DNA of 64,000 bases, from the NCBI GenBank assembly GCA_947504025.1, contig CANNFX010000003.1:186001-250000 (forward strand). The letters are read 5' to 3'. The notes under the pieces were generated by a model. The model was not told where the DNA came from. It saw nothing but the letters and a program-made list of their open reading frames with translations, and ran no database searches. Below, in pieces: positions 54,638 through 64,000 of the stretch (its first letter is position 1; each line of letters begins with the position of its first letter). This stretch comes from an uncultured Sphingomonadaceae bacterium. GTDB taxonomy: Bacteria > Pseudomonadota > Alphaproteobacteria > Sphingomonadales > Sphingomonadaceae. Made by a program: the position numbers and the translations under genes.

Positions 54638-55759
54638 TCAGTCGAATCGCCGCCAGACATTCACATAAGCGATGGTTAGGAAGAACCCCGCAAAGGCAAG
54701 CATCATACCGATGTTTTCCAATGCGAATCGCGCAGGAATATCCTTTAGGAATACGCCATGGGAAACTTCCAACATGTGCCTGAGCGGATTCAGCCATGCT
54801 ATCGACTGAAGCCATTCAGGCATATTGTCGATCGGCGTGGCGAAGCCGGCAAGCAAAGTCAGCGGGGTAATCACCATGAAGCCAATCAGGAACGCCTGCT
54901 GCTGCGTCTGAGATACCGTTGAAATCGCTGTCCCCACGCCGGCCAACGCGAGAGAAAAGGCAACCACTGCAACGAACAACAGCACCAGCGAGCCAATCAG
55001 TGGCACTCCGAAGACCAGCGGTATGATAATTACGAAAAGCGAAGCGTTAAACAATCCAACGAGAAATGCTGGCATGATTTTACCCAGCAACTTCTGTCCG
55101 GGCGTCATCGGCAGCATCTGCAGCGTATCGATAGTCCCTGCTTCACGTTCACGCGCGAAGGTATGCACCGACACTGAGATCACTAACACCGAGCATACAA
55201 CCGCGATCAACGCGGGCAGCGTAAACCACCGGTAGTCAAGATTGGGGTTATACCAATGTACAGCAACCAGTTCTGGACCATCACGAGCATATGCCGGGCG
55301 TAGATCAGCCCCTGCACGCCGTGTGATCCGGTCCATATATTCGGCCACGATCTGTCCGGCATTGATATTGCGACCATCAACAATCAAGCCGACAGTTGCA
55401 GTCCTGCCAACCGCAACATCACGCGACAGATCCGGCGGTAGTGACATGCCGACAAGCACCTCACGCTGCTCAATCCCTTCAGACAATGACACAAGGTTGG
55501 GGTAATATCGGATGGAACGGATACTCCCACTCCCGGCAAGGCCTGAGAGAATTTCCTGGGAGGCCACTCCATTGTCACGGTTCACGACACCGACGTCGAC
55601 ATTCTTTACCTCGAGGGTAGTTGCCATTCCATAGAGCAGCAATTGAACAATCGGAGATATGATAAGCGTTGTGCGGGCGCGTTTATCGAGCAGAACAACA
55701 CGCAGCTCCTTTACTGCCATTGCGAACCACCGCGCAAACCAGATGAACCCTGCCATCAT
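54638..55759 (-). CDS. ABC-2 type permease (YbhR-like)
   Basis: The second permease of a YbhGFSR-type exporter. The 373-residue protein has an N-terminal helix, a large periplasmic domain (about 45-175) and five C-terminal helices with REREAGTIDTLQMLPMTPGQ, the sequence typical of ABC-2 permeases. It overlaps the preceding permease gene by 4 bp and is the last gene of the operon. In Escherichia coli the YbhFSR system is linked to drug and cation tolerance; substrate here unknown. Confidence 0.9.
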   Translation of the reverse strand: MMAGFIWFARWFAMAVKELRVVLLDKRARTTLIISPIVQLLLYGMATTLEVKNVDVGVVNRDNGVASQEILSGLAGSGSIRSIRYYPNLVSLSEGIEQREVLVGMSLPPDLSRDVAVGRTATVGLIVDGRNINAGQIVAEYMDRITRRAGADLRPAYARDGPELVAVHWYNPNLDYRWFTLPALIAVVCSVLVISVSVHTFAREREAGTIDTLQMLPMTPGQKLLGKIMPAFLVGLFNASLFVIIIPLVFGVPLIGSLVLLFVAVVAFSLALAGVGTAISTVSQTQQQAFLIGFMVITPLTLLAGFATPIDNMPEWLQSIAWLNPLRHMLEVSHGVFLKDIPARFALENIGMMLAFAGFFLTIAYVNVWRRFD

Positions 55760-56877
55760 GCGATGGTCCGCTTGATCGCGCTACGGGCGCGCCAAAGAAA
55801 GAACGTTCCGATGCCTAGCAAGACTGCGATATTGGGCAGGAATATCGACCAAACGTCCCCCACCAGAAACACGCTTTGGAGTGGAGGTATGAGATAGCGT
55901 GCCGGAACAAGATAGCTAAGCCATTGGATAGCGGCCGGCATTGAATCAAGTTCGAACAGAAATCCCGAGAGCAATAGTGATGGTAAATAGCCAAGCAATA
56001 AGGCCATTTGGGTCGAGGCAAACTGGTTCTTCGTAATCGAAGAAATCCAAAGGCCCTGAGCAAGTACGGCATAGAGAAATGATGCGGAAATTATCAGCAA
56101 CGCTATAGCCGAGCCACGCAAGGGCAGTCCGTAAAATAACGTCGCGACAGCCACACAAATTGCGGTCGAGGCGAGCCCCATGAGAAAGTAGGGCACTATC
56201 TTATTCCCCACGAGTGCGCCCGTCGATAGCGGCGTTGAAAGAATGCCCTCCATCGTCCCCCGTTCATACTCACGGGCCATGATCAGCGCAGTTAGCAAGC
56301 AACCAATCATCGCCATAACAATCGATATGGCGCCAGGAACCAGCATAAAACTGCTCTCCAGCCCTGGATTGTAGGCATAACGTGTGACCAGTTCTATCGG
56401 TTGTGCTGCGGCACGGGCTCCCAAGTCGCGGCTGGCCGACCAGTTACGTATGACACCTTCAGCATGACTGGAAAGAAATGCCGCCGTATTGGGTTGCGTG
56501 CCATCCGTTATCAATTGCACCTGTGCGTCGCCGTCTGAGGTCACCTCGCCTTCGAAGCCGTCAGGAATGACGACGATGCCTCTAACATCCCCTCCTTCAA
56601 GTCGTTGAGCCAGAGGAGCCACCTCGGATGCTTCTTCGATAATGAAGTAGCGATTGGCCTTTAATGCTGCTGATAAATCTCGTGACGTGATCGTTCCATC
56701 ACGGTCGACAAGTCCAGTGCGAGTCTGATCGGTATCAAGCGACAAGGCGCTGCCAAACAAGAAAATCAGCAATAGCGGAAGAAAGACCACCAGACCTAAA
56801 GTCGACGGATCATGCCAAACCTGTGCCCATTCCTTCGTTCGGATGGCTGCAGCGCGGCGGCGTCCTGCACTACTCAT
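55756..56877 (-). CDS. ABC-2 type permease (YbhS-like)
   Basis: First permease of the exporter, 373 residues, same layout as its neighbour: one N-terminal helix, a periplasmic domain (about 45-175) and five helices, with AREYERGTMEGILSTPLSTGA. The two permeases likely form a heterodimer with the fused ATPase. Its ATG overlaps the ATPase stop by 4 bp. Confidence 0.9.
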   Translation of the reverse strand: MSSAGRRRAAAIRTKEWAQVWHDPSTLGLVVFLPLLLIFLFGSALSLDTDQTRTGLVDRDGTITSRDLSAALKANRYFIIEEASEVAPLAQRLEGGDVRGIVVIPDGFEGEVTSDGDAQVQLITDGTQPNTAAFLSSHAEGVIRNWSASRDLGARAAAQPIELVTRYAYNPGLESSFMLVPGAISIVMAMIGCLLTALIMAREYERGTMEGILSTPLSTGALVGNKIVPYFLMGLASTAICVAVATLFYGLPLRGSAIALLIISASFLYAVLAQGLWISSITKNQFASTQMALLLGYLPSLLLSGFLFELDSMPAAIQWLSYLVPARYLIPPLQSVFLVGDVWSIFLPNIAVLLGIGTFFLWRARSAIKRTIA

Positions 56878-58595
56878 GCCGCATCCGCCTCGATACGGCG
56901 TTGCGCCTCGATCAGAGCAATGAATGCTTCTTCAAGTGTCGGCTCCGGCCCGCCCCGGGCGATGCCCTTTTTAAGTTCTGAAGGTGTTCCCTGCGCAATC
57001 GCCCTTGACTGGTTAAGCAGCATTAGCCGGTCACAATTTTCGGCTTCATCCATAAAATGAGTGGTCACCAGAACCGCGACCCCGGTCGCGGCAATTGCAT
57101 TGATATGGTGCCAGAACTCCCGCCGGACGATTGGATCAACTCCGGAGGTTGGCTCATCAAGAAACAACACTTCGGGCCGGTGCAAAACCGCAGCAGCCAA
57201 CGACAGGCGCTGTTTAATGCCAATCGGAAGCAATCCAGCACGTTGGGGCAGGATCGATTCGAGCGACAAAGCAGAAACCACGTCGTCAATCGCGCCCTCC
57301 CCTTCCTTGCGACCCATCCCGTGTGCACCAGCAATAAACCGAAGGTTGGCCGCTACGGTCAGGTCGCCATATAGTCCGAAATATTGTGGCATATACCCAA
57401 GGGCCTTGCGGGCCGCAGGGCCGGCAGTTCGAAGGTTTTGGCCAGCTACTGTGCTGCGACCATCGCTTGATTTCAGCAATCCACAGAGCATCCGGAAAGT
57501 GGTTGATTTACCTGCGCCATTGGGCCCCAAGAGCCCAAAAACTTCACCCGGCGCCACTGTAAAACTGACATCATAGGCGGCCGTAAAACTGCCATAACGT
57601 TTCGTAAGACCAACAGCAGCAATCGCCGCTCCTGCCTGACCAATTGTCTCAGTCCTATCGGGAAAGGTTGCCGCCAACCGACTGTCCTGCAGCTTAAGCC
57701 CATCGTCCAGCAACGCTACAAAACCGTCGGCAGCCCTTGGCTGGGCGGGCGATGCATCTTTGGATGCGATCCGGTTGACGAACCGTATCCCGTCACCTTC
57801 AATCTGGGCATCAATTGTGTCTGGGAGGCGGTGCACCCTTGCCAATTCTTTCCGCCTATCGCCCGCCAGAACCGGTGTGGAATAGACCCTATTGTTGGCT
57901 AGATCAGTCAGTCCCGTCGGGGCCCCTGAATAGCGGACCTGTCCCTCGTGTAACACCAAAAGCTCGTCACATTTCTCGGCATCATCAAGAATGCTGGTGG
58001 CCCAGATAATTGTGGTTTCTTGCCCTGAAAGATCACGCGCCAATTGCCATATCTCGCGGCGAGATAACGGATCGACACCAACTGACGGTTCGTCCAGCAA
58101 CATCAGCGGCGGAGCGGCAACGACAGCGCAGGCCATTGCCAACTTCTGGCGCATCCCGCCCGACAGCTTGCCCACAGCACGTCCGCGAAAGTCGCCTAAG
58201 CCTGTAAGCGTATATATGTTCTCAATCCGGTCAGGCTCGGCAGCGGGATCAATTCCGCGAAGCCTTGCGTAAAGATCAAGATTTTGTTCGACTGAAAGCT
58301 CTAAATAAAGCGCTCCTCCCTGCGGCATATAACCGACAAGGGAGCGATCAAGCTCACTAACGGATTTGCCGAATACAGAGATATCACCGCTATCAGCTTC
58401 GGCCATTCCAGCAAGCATGCGCAGCAGTGTGGTCTTACCCGATGCATCGGGACCAACGAGCCCGAGCAAGGTCCCCGGTGCAACTTCGAGTGATATATTT
58501 CGCACCGCTGGAACTACAGGTGCGCCCCTGCGCTCGGCTGCGAACGACTTCGAAACGCCCGACAGCCGGATGACCGGTCCTATTGGGGCTTCCAA
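56874..58595 (-). CDS. ABC transporter ATP-binding protein with two ATPase domains (YbhF-like)
   Basis: The 573-residue protein has two ABC domains. The first has Walker A LVGPDASGKTTLLR, signature LSGGMRQKLA and Walker B LMLLDEPSVGVDP. The second has LLGPNGAGKSTTFR, the altered signature LPIGIKQRLSLA and VLFLDEPTSGVDP. A divergent second signature is known in YbhF-type proteins. Translation is taken from a TTG at 58595; no ATG is close. It starts 5 bp after the HlyD-family gene, and the four genes form one operon. Confidence 0.92.
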   Translation of the reverse strand: MEAPIGPVIRLSGVSKSFAAERRGAPVVPAVRNISLEVAPGTLLGLVGPDASGKTTLLRMLAGMAEADSGDISVFGKSVSELDRSLVGYMPQGGALYLELSVEQNLDLYARLRGIDPAAEPDRIENIYTLTGLGDFRGRAVGKLSGGMRQKLAMACAVVAAPPLMLLDEPSVGVDPLSRREIWQLARDLSGQETTIIWATSILDDAEKCDELLVLHEGQVRYSGAPTGLTDLANNRVYSTPVLAGDRRKELARVHRLPDTIDAQIEGDGIRFVNRIASKDASPAQPRAADGFVALLDDGLKLQDSRLAATFPDRTETIGQAGAAIAAVGLTKRYGSFTAAYDVSFTVAPGEVFGLLGPNGAGKSTTFRMLCGLLKSSDGRSTVAGQNLRTAGPAARKALGYMPQYFGLYGDLTVAANLRFIAGAHGMGRKEGEGAIDDVVSALSLESILPQRAGLLPIGIKQRLSLAAAVLHRPEVLFLDEPTSGVDPIVRREFWHHINAIAATGVAVLVTTHFMDEAENCDRLMLLNQSRAIAQGTPSELKKGIARGGPEPTLEEAFIALIEAQRRIEADAA

Positions 58596-58600
58596 CGGCC

Positions 58601-59635
58601 CTACTCGGCCGGTTTGACGGAATTCAGCCGTACAGTGACTGGTTGCCCCTGACGTAATGTGCCCTTGGGATCTTCCACAGTAAGACGAACCCGGTAAACC
58701 AGATCGGCGCGCAGTTCTTCGGTTTGTACGGTGCGAGGGGTGAATTCAGCGCTCGGCGAGATGAATCCGACTGTCGCGGGCAGAACAACATCGCTTCCGT
58801 CCACAGAAATACTCGCCTTCATACCAGGCTTGATTTTCGGTAACTGAGTCTCCGCGACATATGCCCGAATCCGTACCGGCTGTGTCAAAGCGATCGTCAA
58901 CACGGTGTCACCTGGGTTGATGATAGCCCCTGCCTCTCTGGCACGTGTCAAAACCTGTCCGGCCTCGGGTGCGCGAAGCTCAGCATCAGCTAAATCTGTT
59001 TGCATCGAACGACGTTCGGCAACGGCTGCTTCACGCCTGGCGAGCGACGCCTCCCGATCCTCTGTCCGTGTTCCCTCTTTCGCTAGCGACAGCGCGGCTC
59101 GTGCATCCTGTAATCGTGCCCGAGCTGAATCGCGTGTTGCTTCTGCAGTGTCGTAATCAGCGCGGCTGATGAAGCCTCTATCAAGCAATGATGCCCGCCG
59201 GCTGAACTGCCGTTGCGCCTCGGCAAGCGAAGTCTGTGCACTTGCTACAGCGGCTTCCGCACTGCGGACTTCTTGGGGACGGCTGCCTGCACGATCTCGG
59301 CTGATTTCCGCGTCCGCCTGCGCGACCAAGGCTTCTGCACCCGCTATCCGGTCTTGCATGGGCCTGGTGTCTAGTTCAGCCAGAAGCTGACCTGGCTCGA
59401 TCAAATCGCCTTCATCTACAAGAACACGCTCGATCCGCCCGGCGATACGAAAGCCCAATTCCGCTTCGCGAATTTCTACATTGCCGTAAATGACAGGCTC
59501 TGATGGTGCTTCTGCCCCCCAATATCCGAGCGCCTTGCCGCCGAACCAAACGGCCGCAGCAACAATCGCGAGCAGAATCACAAGGCGAAATGCCCGTTTT
59601 CCCGTTCCGCCCGAATTTTCCGTAGCGTCCCCCAT
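58601..59635 (-). CDS. HlyD-family periplasmic adaptor (YbhG-like)
   Basis: Membrane fusion protein, 344 residues. It has one N-terminal helix (about 14-33), a first half of the lipoyl-type domain (YGNVEIREAELGFRIAGRIE), a long coiled-coil hairpin rich in Ala, Arg and Glu (about 90-215), and a beta-barrel part (RIRAYVAETQLPKIKPGM). It is first in the exporter operon and would link the inner-membrane transporter to an outer-membrane channel not encoded here. Confidence 0.92.
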   Translation of the reverse strand: MGDATENSGGTGKRAFRLVILLAIVAAAVWFGGKALGYWGAEAPSEPVIYGNVEIREAELGFRIAGRIERVLVDEGDLIEPGQLLAELDTRPMQDRIAGAEALVAQADAEISRDRAGSRPQEVRSAEAAVASAQTSLAEAQRQFSRRASLLDRGFISRADYDTAEATRDSARARLQDARAALSLAKEGTRTEDREASLARREAAVAERRSMQTDLADAELRAPEAGQVLTRAREAGAIINPGDTVLTIALTQPVRIRAYVAETQLPKIKPGMKASISVDGSDVVLPATVGFISPSAEFTPRTVQTEELRADLVYRVRLTVEDPKGTLRQGQPVTVRLNSVKPAE

Positions 59636-59683
59636 CTAATCCTCCGCAGACCACTCTATCACGCAAATCCTATGCGGAAAGTC

Positions 59684-61582
59684 TCAACCGGCAATTTTCA
59701 ACTGTGCTAAAGACTTATCAAGCATAATCAGTTGCCAAAGCAGGCGTGAATGATCTGATCGGCCTGAAATATGCGCCTCCGCGATTTGTGAGAGGCGCTT
59801 TGTATCGAACCAACCACTGCGTCCAAGCCTTGCGCTGGACCCGATTGCCCTTGCTTGTCCAGCCAATGGGCCGCGCAGCCATTGTGCAATTGGAAGAACG
59901 AAGCCTTGCTTTTGACGATATAAAATATCGTCAGGCAAATAACGTTCCATGGTGTGCTTCAGCAGCCATTTGCCTTGCGTGCCCTTGAATCGCAATTTGT
60001 TCGGCAGCGTTGCAGCAAATTCGATCAAGCGATGGTCGAGCAATGGCTCGCGCGCTTCCAAACCAACTGCCATACTGGTTCGATCAACCTTGGTCAGGAT
60101 GTCACCCTGTAACCAGAATTTCAGGTCGACATATTGCGCCCGGTCCAACCCGCTACGCGCTGGTGCATCGCGCATCATCTGCATGACAGCTTGTTCAGCA
60201 CGGTAATCACCACGCTCTGCCAAGAAGTCTTGAGAGTATAGCGTGTCACGCAATTCCGGCGGGGTTACAGATAAGGCGCGGGCATAACCTTCCTCACCGT
60301 CAGCAGCGAGCGAGAGCAAAGTCGATTTTGCACGCAGCGGACGCGGCGCCCAATCTGCCTTCGGATAGATCGCACCCAAACCTCCAAGCAGCGACTTTCG
60401 AAGCCCGGACGGAATAAACGAACGGACCTGTTCTTCGCGGGCGTGGAACAGTTGGCGGCGATATCCGGCAAATGCCTCGTCAGCGCCGTCACCTGACAGA
60501 GCTACGGTCACATTCTCGCGTGCTAACTCGCACACCCGAAGTGTCGGCAACGCTGAGGCATCAGCAAAGGGCTCGTCAAATATCCCTGCAAGCCGATCGA
60601 TGGCGGAGAAGTCATCGGGGTCGACAATGCGGCTGCGATGATCGGTTTCGAAACGTGTTGCTACTTGCTCGGCGTATGCAGTCTCGTCGAGCGCGGCGAC
60701 ATCGAAACCTATGCTGCACGTTTGCACGGGATTGCGTGAAGCCTCGGCCATGAGTGCAACCACGCTAGAGGAATCCACGCCGCCTGACAGGAACGCGCCC
60801 AGCGGGACATCGGAAACCATACGAGAATTTACGCCCTCACGCAGGTGGTGAAGCAGTTCCGCCGACATGTCGGCAGCCGTCCCCTTGCGGCGCTCAGCGA
60901 AGGAAACGTCCCACCACCGGACCGGGGCAGCAGGCGGAGCATCATGCTTCATCAACCGGAAATGACCTGCCGGAAGTTTTTCTACACCCTTAAGAATCGA
61001 ACGGTGATCGGGGACATAACCCCACGTCAGATAATCCTCTATCGCCAACGGGTCTGCATCCCTGCGCAATAGCGGATGCGCCAGCAGACCCTTCAATTCC
61101 GATGCGAAGGCCATGCTGCCATCGGAAAGCAACGCCATGAACAGTGGCTTCACGCCCAAACGGTCGCGGGCCAGGAATAGTTCACGAGTTTTGCGGTCGT
61201 AAATCGCGAAGACGAACATGCCATTGAGTCGCTTCAGGCATTCTACGCCCCAGCGCTCATAAGCTTCCAAAATGACTTCGGTATCGCCGTCAGTGCGGAA
61301 AGTGGAACCAAGCCCTTCGAGTTCGTTGCGAAGCTCGCGGTAATTGTAGATTTCGCCGTTGAATGAGATGACCATTCGCTCGCTCACCGAATGCATCGGC
61401 TGAGGTGATCCCTCAAGGTCGATAATCGATAGGCGGCGATGGCCCAGACCAACTCCGGGCGCGGTCCAAACGCCCGAACCATCGGGCCCGCGATGTTCAA
61501 GCGCGTCCGCCATCCGTTCGACCCGTGACGGATCGACAGGCTTAGGCGTCGAACAATGAAATATACCGGCAATCCCGCACAT
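59684..61582 (-). CDS. asparagine-synthase-like amidotransferase of the exosortase A locus
   Basis: Glutamine-dependent amidotransferase. The 632-residue protein begins with nucleophile Cys2 in MCGIAGIFHCSTPKP, then the glutaminase motifs EHRGPDGSG and ISFNGEIYNYREL, and the synthase PP-loop LSGGVDSSSVVALM (about 268-281). Its place next to XrtA and a glycosyltransferase marks it as the amidotransferase 1 of the exosortase A (PEP-CTERM/EPS) system rather than general asparagine synthesis. It starts 9 bp after the exosortase gene and ends 48 bp before the exporter operon. Confidence 0.9.
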   Translation of the reverse strand: MCGIAGIFHCSTPKPVDPSRVERMADALEHRGPDGSGVWTAPGVGLGHRRLSIIDLEGSPQPMHSVSERMVISFNGEIYNYRELRNELEGLGSTFRTDGDTEVILEAYERWGVECLKRLNGMFVFAIYDRKTRELFLARDRLGVKPLFMALLSDGSMAFASELKGLLAHPLLRRDADPLAIEDYLTWGYVPDHRSILKGVEKLPAGHFRLMKHDAPPAAPVRWWDVSFAERRKGTAADMSAELLHHLREGVNSRMVSDVPLGAFLSGGVDSSSVVALMAEASRNPVQTCSIGFDVAALDETAYAEQVATRFETDHRSRIVDPDDFSAIDRLAGIFDEPFADASALPTLRVCELARENVTVALSGDGADEAFAGYRRQLFHAREEQVRSFIPSGLRKSLLGGLGAIYPKADWAPRPLRAKSTLLSLAADGEEGYARALSVTPPELRDTLYSQDFLAERGDYRAEQAVMQMMRDAPARSGLDRAQYVDLKFWLQGDILTKVDRTSMAVGLEAREPLLDHRLIEFAATLPNKLRFKGTQGKWLLKHTMERYLPDDILYRQKQGFVLPIAQWLRGPLAGQARAIGSSARLGRSGWFDTKRLSQIAEAHISGRSDHSRLLWQLIMLDKSLAQLKIAG

Positions 61583-61591
61583 AGGCGCGCG

Positions 61592-63154
61592 TTAGTCCGT
61601 TTGAACGATGCGGTCTATCCACTCGCCAACTGACCCCACATCATTAGCGAATTGGTCAACAGATGCGGAAGGGTCACTCCCGCCACTGGCTTCGCTGGAA
61701 ATAATCAACGTGGTGGTTGGTCGGGCAGTCAGCAGCAGCTTATCGCGCATCGTCGCCAGCTTGAGTTTGGAATTGCTTCCGCTCAGCAGATCGCCAGTGC
61801 GATACCACGTTGCGGCGAAGCGCTTGGTCCGCCCATTCGCGAGGAGATAGTCAGTTTTTGCAGAGCCTAGGCCCTTACCCGGTTCGAGCCAGCGCCATTC
61901 GGTGGCTGGCATCAAAGCGCCCTGACCAAAACCACCAGCTTCTCGTTGTTCGTCCTGCGAGGCATAAAGGGCAATGAAGACATCAACTTTCTGCCCTGCT
62001 TCGTTCTGGTAACTGCCCAGCAGGCGATGCGTGGCTCCTTCCGCGAGCGGCGCCCATTCTACAGTCGGAGCATAGTCAGCTCGGTTCCATCCCGTGACTT
62101 CGGGTAGGTCAATTGCCTCTGGAAGCTCTGCCTCAAGGCGGCCGGCGATCACGGCCCAGATCAAGATCACGGCAACCAGTGCCCCGCCTATGACCAAGGC
62201 TCTGACACGAGTGATCGAAAAACCCGCCAGACGCATTAACAACTGGGAATGCTCAATCGCTTGCAGATCAACCGGGTTTTCTTCAGGCGATCGATCAAAC
62301 CAGCGCCATGAGACGCCCAGTAGCACGCCCATCACCAGCCCGAAAAACACCCAACCGTAGAAGATGTGATCAAAGCCAGCAGCGAATTCCAGGCCTTGTG
62401 ATTGGGCAATAAAGATCGTGCCCCAAGCGCGAATTCCATTGGCCACAATAGGTAGAAATACAGCGGCGGCCATGAAAACAATTCGTCGCTTCCAGCTTGT
62501 GAAGCATGTTGCAGCGACCAATGCTCCCAGCGCGGCCATCGCGACCAGGAATTTTACGCCAGAGCAAGCTTCAGCAACCTCAAACAGACCAGCGGGCGTA
62601 TCGATAAATACACCTTCGATTTCTGCGGGAATGCCGCTCATATGGGTTAGAGCGATAGTCAGTTCGGCAGTTATCATCTGCAAGGCAGGCACTAGCTCGT
62701 CACCAAACGGTACGAGGAACAGCATGTAAGCGAGCGGGAAGGCGCAAGCCGCAGCGATACGCGGTCCCATCAGCACTAGGAATGCAGCTTGCAACGATAC
62801 AACAGCTCCCAACTGCCGGGCCAGATTGAGACCCGATACTGCACCGAGCAGCCAGACGAAAAGCGCCCCTCCCAGCAGGATCAATCCGGGCCACCAGCCT
62901 TGCGGAACCAGTTTGGAAAGACTGTCTGCACGTTGCCAAACCAAAACGACCACGATCACTGGGATCAGAAGGATATGGTTGTAAGTGGAACTGTCCCACC
63001 ACTGCAGCACCATCGCCGCCCAATCATTGGCGAACAGCGCGATCAGTGCCAGCCAGGCAATCGCTAGTTGAGCAAGCGGAACGCGCCAGTAATCTGGTAG
63101 GCGGGAAAACATACCCTCTGCCCGCAAATTCTTGATCGTGGATTCAAGCGGCAT
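61592..63154 (-). CDS. xrtA: exosortase A fused to an EpsI-type domain
   Basis: Membrane transpeptidase that sorts PEP-CTERM proteins, in loci that also make exopolysaccharide. The 520-residue protein has about eight helices with the catalytic Cys in FEVAEACSGVKFLV (about 197), the Arg in LPIVANGIRAWG (about 242) and the His in GFDHIFYGWVFF (about 263). The C-terminal 200 residues are periplasmic and resemble EpsI. I chose the ATG at 63154, which overlaps the upstream glycosyltransferase stop by 11 bp. No PEP-CTERM substrate was found in the window. Confidence 0.92.
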   Translation of the reverse strand: MPLESTIKNLRAEGMFSRLPDYWRVPLAQLAIAWLALIALFANDWAAMVLQWWDSSTYNHILLIPVIVVVLVWQRADSLSKLVPQGWWPGLILLGGALFVWLLGAVSGLNLARQLGAVVSLQAAFLVLMGPRIAAACAFPLAYMLFLVPFGDELVPALQMITAELTIALTHMSGIPAEIEGVFIDTPAGLFEVAEACSGVKFLVAMAALGALVAATCFTSWKRRIVFMAAAVFLPIVANGIRAWGTIFIAQSQGLEFAAGFDHIFYGWVFFGLVMGVLLGVSWRWFDRSPEENPVDLQAIEHSQLLMRLAGFSITRVRALVIGGALVAVILIWAVIAGRLEAELPEAIDLPEVTGWNRADYAPTVEWAPLAEGATHRLLGSYQNEAGQKVDVFIALYASQDEQREAGGFGQGALMPATEWRWLEPGKGLGSAKTDYLLANGRTKRFAATWYRTGDLLSGSNSKLKLATMRDKLLLTARPTTTLIISSEASGGSDPSASVDQFANDVGSVGEWIDRIVQTD

Positions 63155-64000
63155 CGCGCTTGGGCTCTTTCGGCGGTGCCATACCAACGAGACCGGCAAG
63201 CGGTGCCATCATGGCATCCCACCCCTGTTGTTCGACCACGAAGCGGCGTGCGGCAATTCCAAGGCTTACTGCAGCGCCCGAATTGCTGACAAGTTCGATT
63301 GCCCGCGCGATTAAGCCTTCATCACTCGCTTCAACAGCAAAATGTGCATGATCCTTGGCATCAATGCCGGTTGCGGCCTCAGGGCTGATTAAAACCGGCC
63401 GAGCCATCGACATCGCTTCAAGCACCTTGTTCTGAACGCCACGCGCGATTGTAAGCGGAGCCACAACAACATCTGCACCAGCAACAAAGGGCCGCACGTC
63501 GGGGACTTCTCCCCAAACGCGGACGCCAGCTTTGCCGTCTTTTGCGAGCAGTGCCGCGACCGGCGCCCGTCCCACAATATGGAATTGCGCTTGGGCAAAT
63601 GTCTCGCGAATGCCGGGCAGAATTGAACTGATCATGCGTTCCGCAGCGTCGATGTTCGGTTGATAATCCATCTGCCCTGTGAACACGAAATGCGGACCGT
63701 TCGATGCGGCCAACTCCGCATGCGGCGAAGAGTTCGCCGGATCAAAAAACGCTGTATCAATCCCGTTCCGCAGCGCTGATGCTTCTACGCCTGATGTGTC
63801 TTTCAACCGTGATTTGAACAACTTCGCTTCGGCGTCGCTGACGAACAATGTGTGTTGAGCGCGGTGTGCCAAACGCTCTTCCTCTGCTGACAGCAACCGC
63901 CCTTCCCGCGCATCAATCATCGCCCGCAGTCCGCCTTTTTCAGCATAAGCTTCAAACTTGGCTGAATCGACATCAACCATATCCATCAAAAGCCTGCCAG
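63144..64000 (-). CDS. glycosyltransferase, exosortase A locus (5' end beyond window)
   Basis: The frame is open from the window edge; the visible 285 residues are the C-terminal part of a GT-B fold enzyme. It shows the family's VDVDSAKFEAYA near the left of the visible part, FVFTGQMDYQPNIDAAE at the start of the second Rossmann domain, and APLTIARGVQNKVLEAMSMA with the donor-binding Glu. This matches the sugar transferase typical of XrtA loci (TIGR03087 type, recalled). It acts on the exopolysaccharide lipid carrier pathway (inference). The true start lies beyond 64000. Confidence 0.88.
   Translation of the reverse strand, partial: GRLLMDMVDVDSAKFEAYAEKGGLRAMIDAREGRLLSAEEERLAHRAQHTLFVSDAEAKLFKSRLKDTSGVEASALRNGIDTAFFDPANSSPHAELAASNGPHFVFTGQMDYQPNIDAAERMISSILPGIRETFAQAQFHIVGRAPVAALLAKDGKAGVRVWGEVPDVRPFVAGADVVVAPLTIARGVQNKVLEAMSMARPVLISPEAATGIDAKDHAHFAVEASDEGLIARAIELVSNSGAAVSLGIAARRFVVEQQGWDAMMAPLAGLVGMAPPKEPKRDAA

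Overview
The window is a dense stretch of an alphaproteobacterial chromosome, most likely Sphingomonadales and probably Erythrobacteraceae (Erythrobacter/Altererythrobacter-like). This rests on the gene order nuoA-N > birA > coaX > rnj > DUF1467, on RNase E with an acidic/RGG insertion and a GGWWQR C-terminus, on an XrtA exosortase locus, and on the protein sequences themselves. No rRNA, tRNA, CRISPR array, transposase or phage gene was seen. The taxonomic call is inference from gene content.

Layout. 1-4.2 kb: the 5' part of comEC (minus) diverges from gltX and gltA, followed by a small membrane protein. 4.2-10.8 kb: a cluster of little-known genes holding a histidine-kinase-like protein that lacks its phospho-accepting His, an unrecognised helical protein, a soluble-domain/membrane fusion protein, an HPt-like protein that also lacks its His, and a large TipN-like coiled-coil protein with two N-terminal membrane helices. 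10.8-31.5 kb: one long minus-strand operon, nuoA to nuoN (complex I), then birA, coaX, rnj and a DUF1467 gene. Seven non-Nuo genes are embedded in it, most translationally coupled to nuo genes; three encode proteins of 41, 46 and 56 residues.

31.6-41.2 kb: housekeeping and peripheral metabolism, with a YbjN-domain protein, a coniferyl-aldehyde-type dehydrogenase, a thiolase, a small lipoprotein, an SH3-domain protein, a 2-hydroxyacid dehydrogenase, an ammonium transporter, a cupin gene broken by an exact 19-bp tandem duplication, a nitronate-monooxygenase-like flavoprotein, and a methyltransferase with a lipoprotein signal. 41.2-49.1 kb: prfB, PBP1A and an N-acetylmuramoyl-L-alanine amidase, divergent from rne.

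49.2-53.5 kb: a haloalkane dehalogenase, then sdhB coupled to a thioesterase and zapE, then a pirin. 53.6-59.6 kb: an RpfF-like crotonase (diffusible signal factor synthase family) and a YbhGFSR-type ABC exporter operon. 59.7-64 kb: the end of an exosortase A polysaccharide locus (amidotransferase, XrtA with an EpsI-like domain, and a glycosyltransferase that runs off the window).

The points most worth a second look are the paired His-less phosphorelay-like proteins beside a TipN-like protein, the accessory genes threaded through the complex I operon, and the cupin pseudogene, which removal of one repeat copy would restore.
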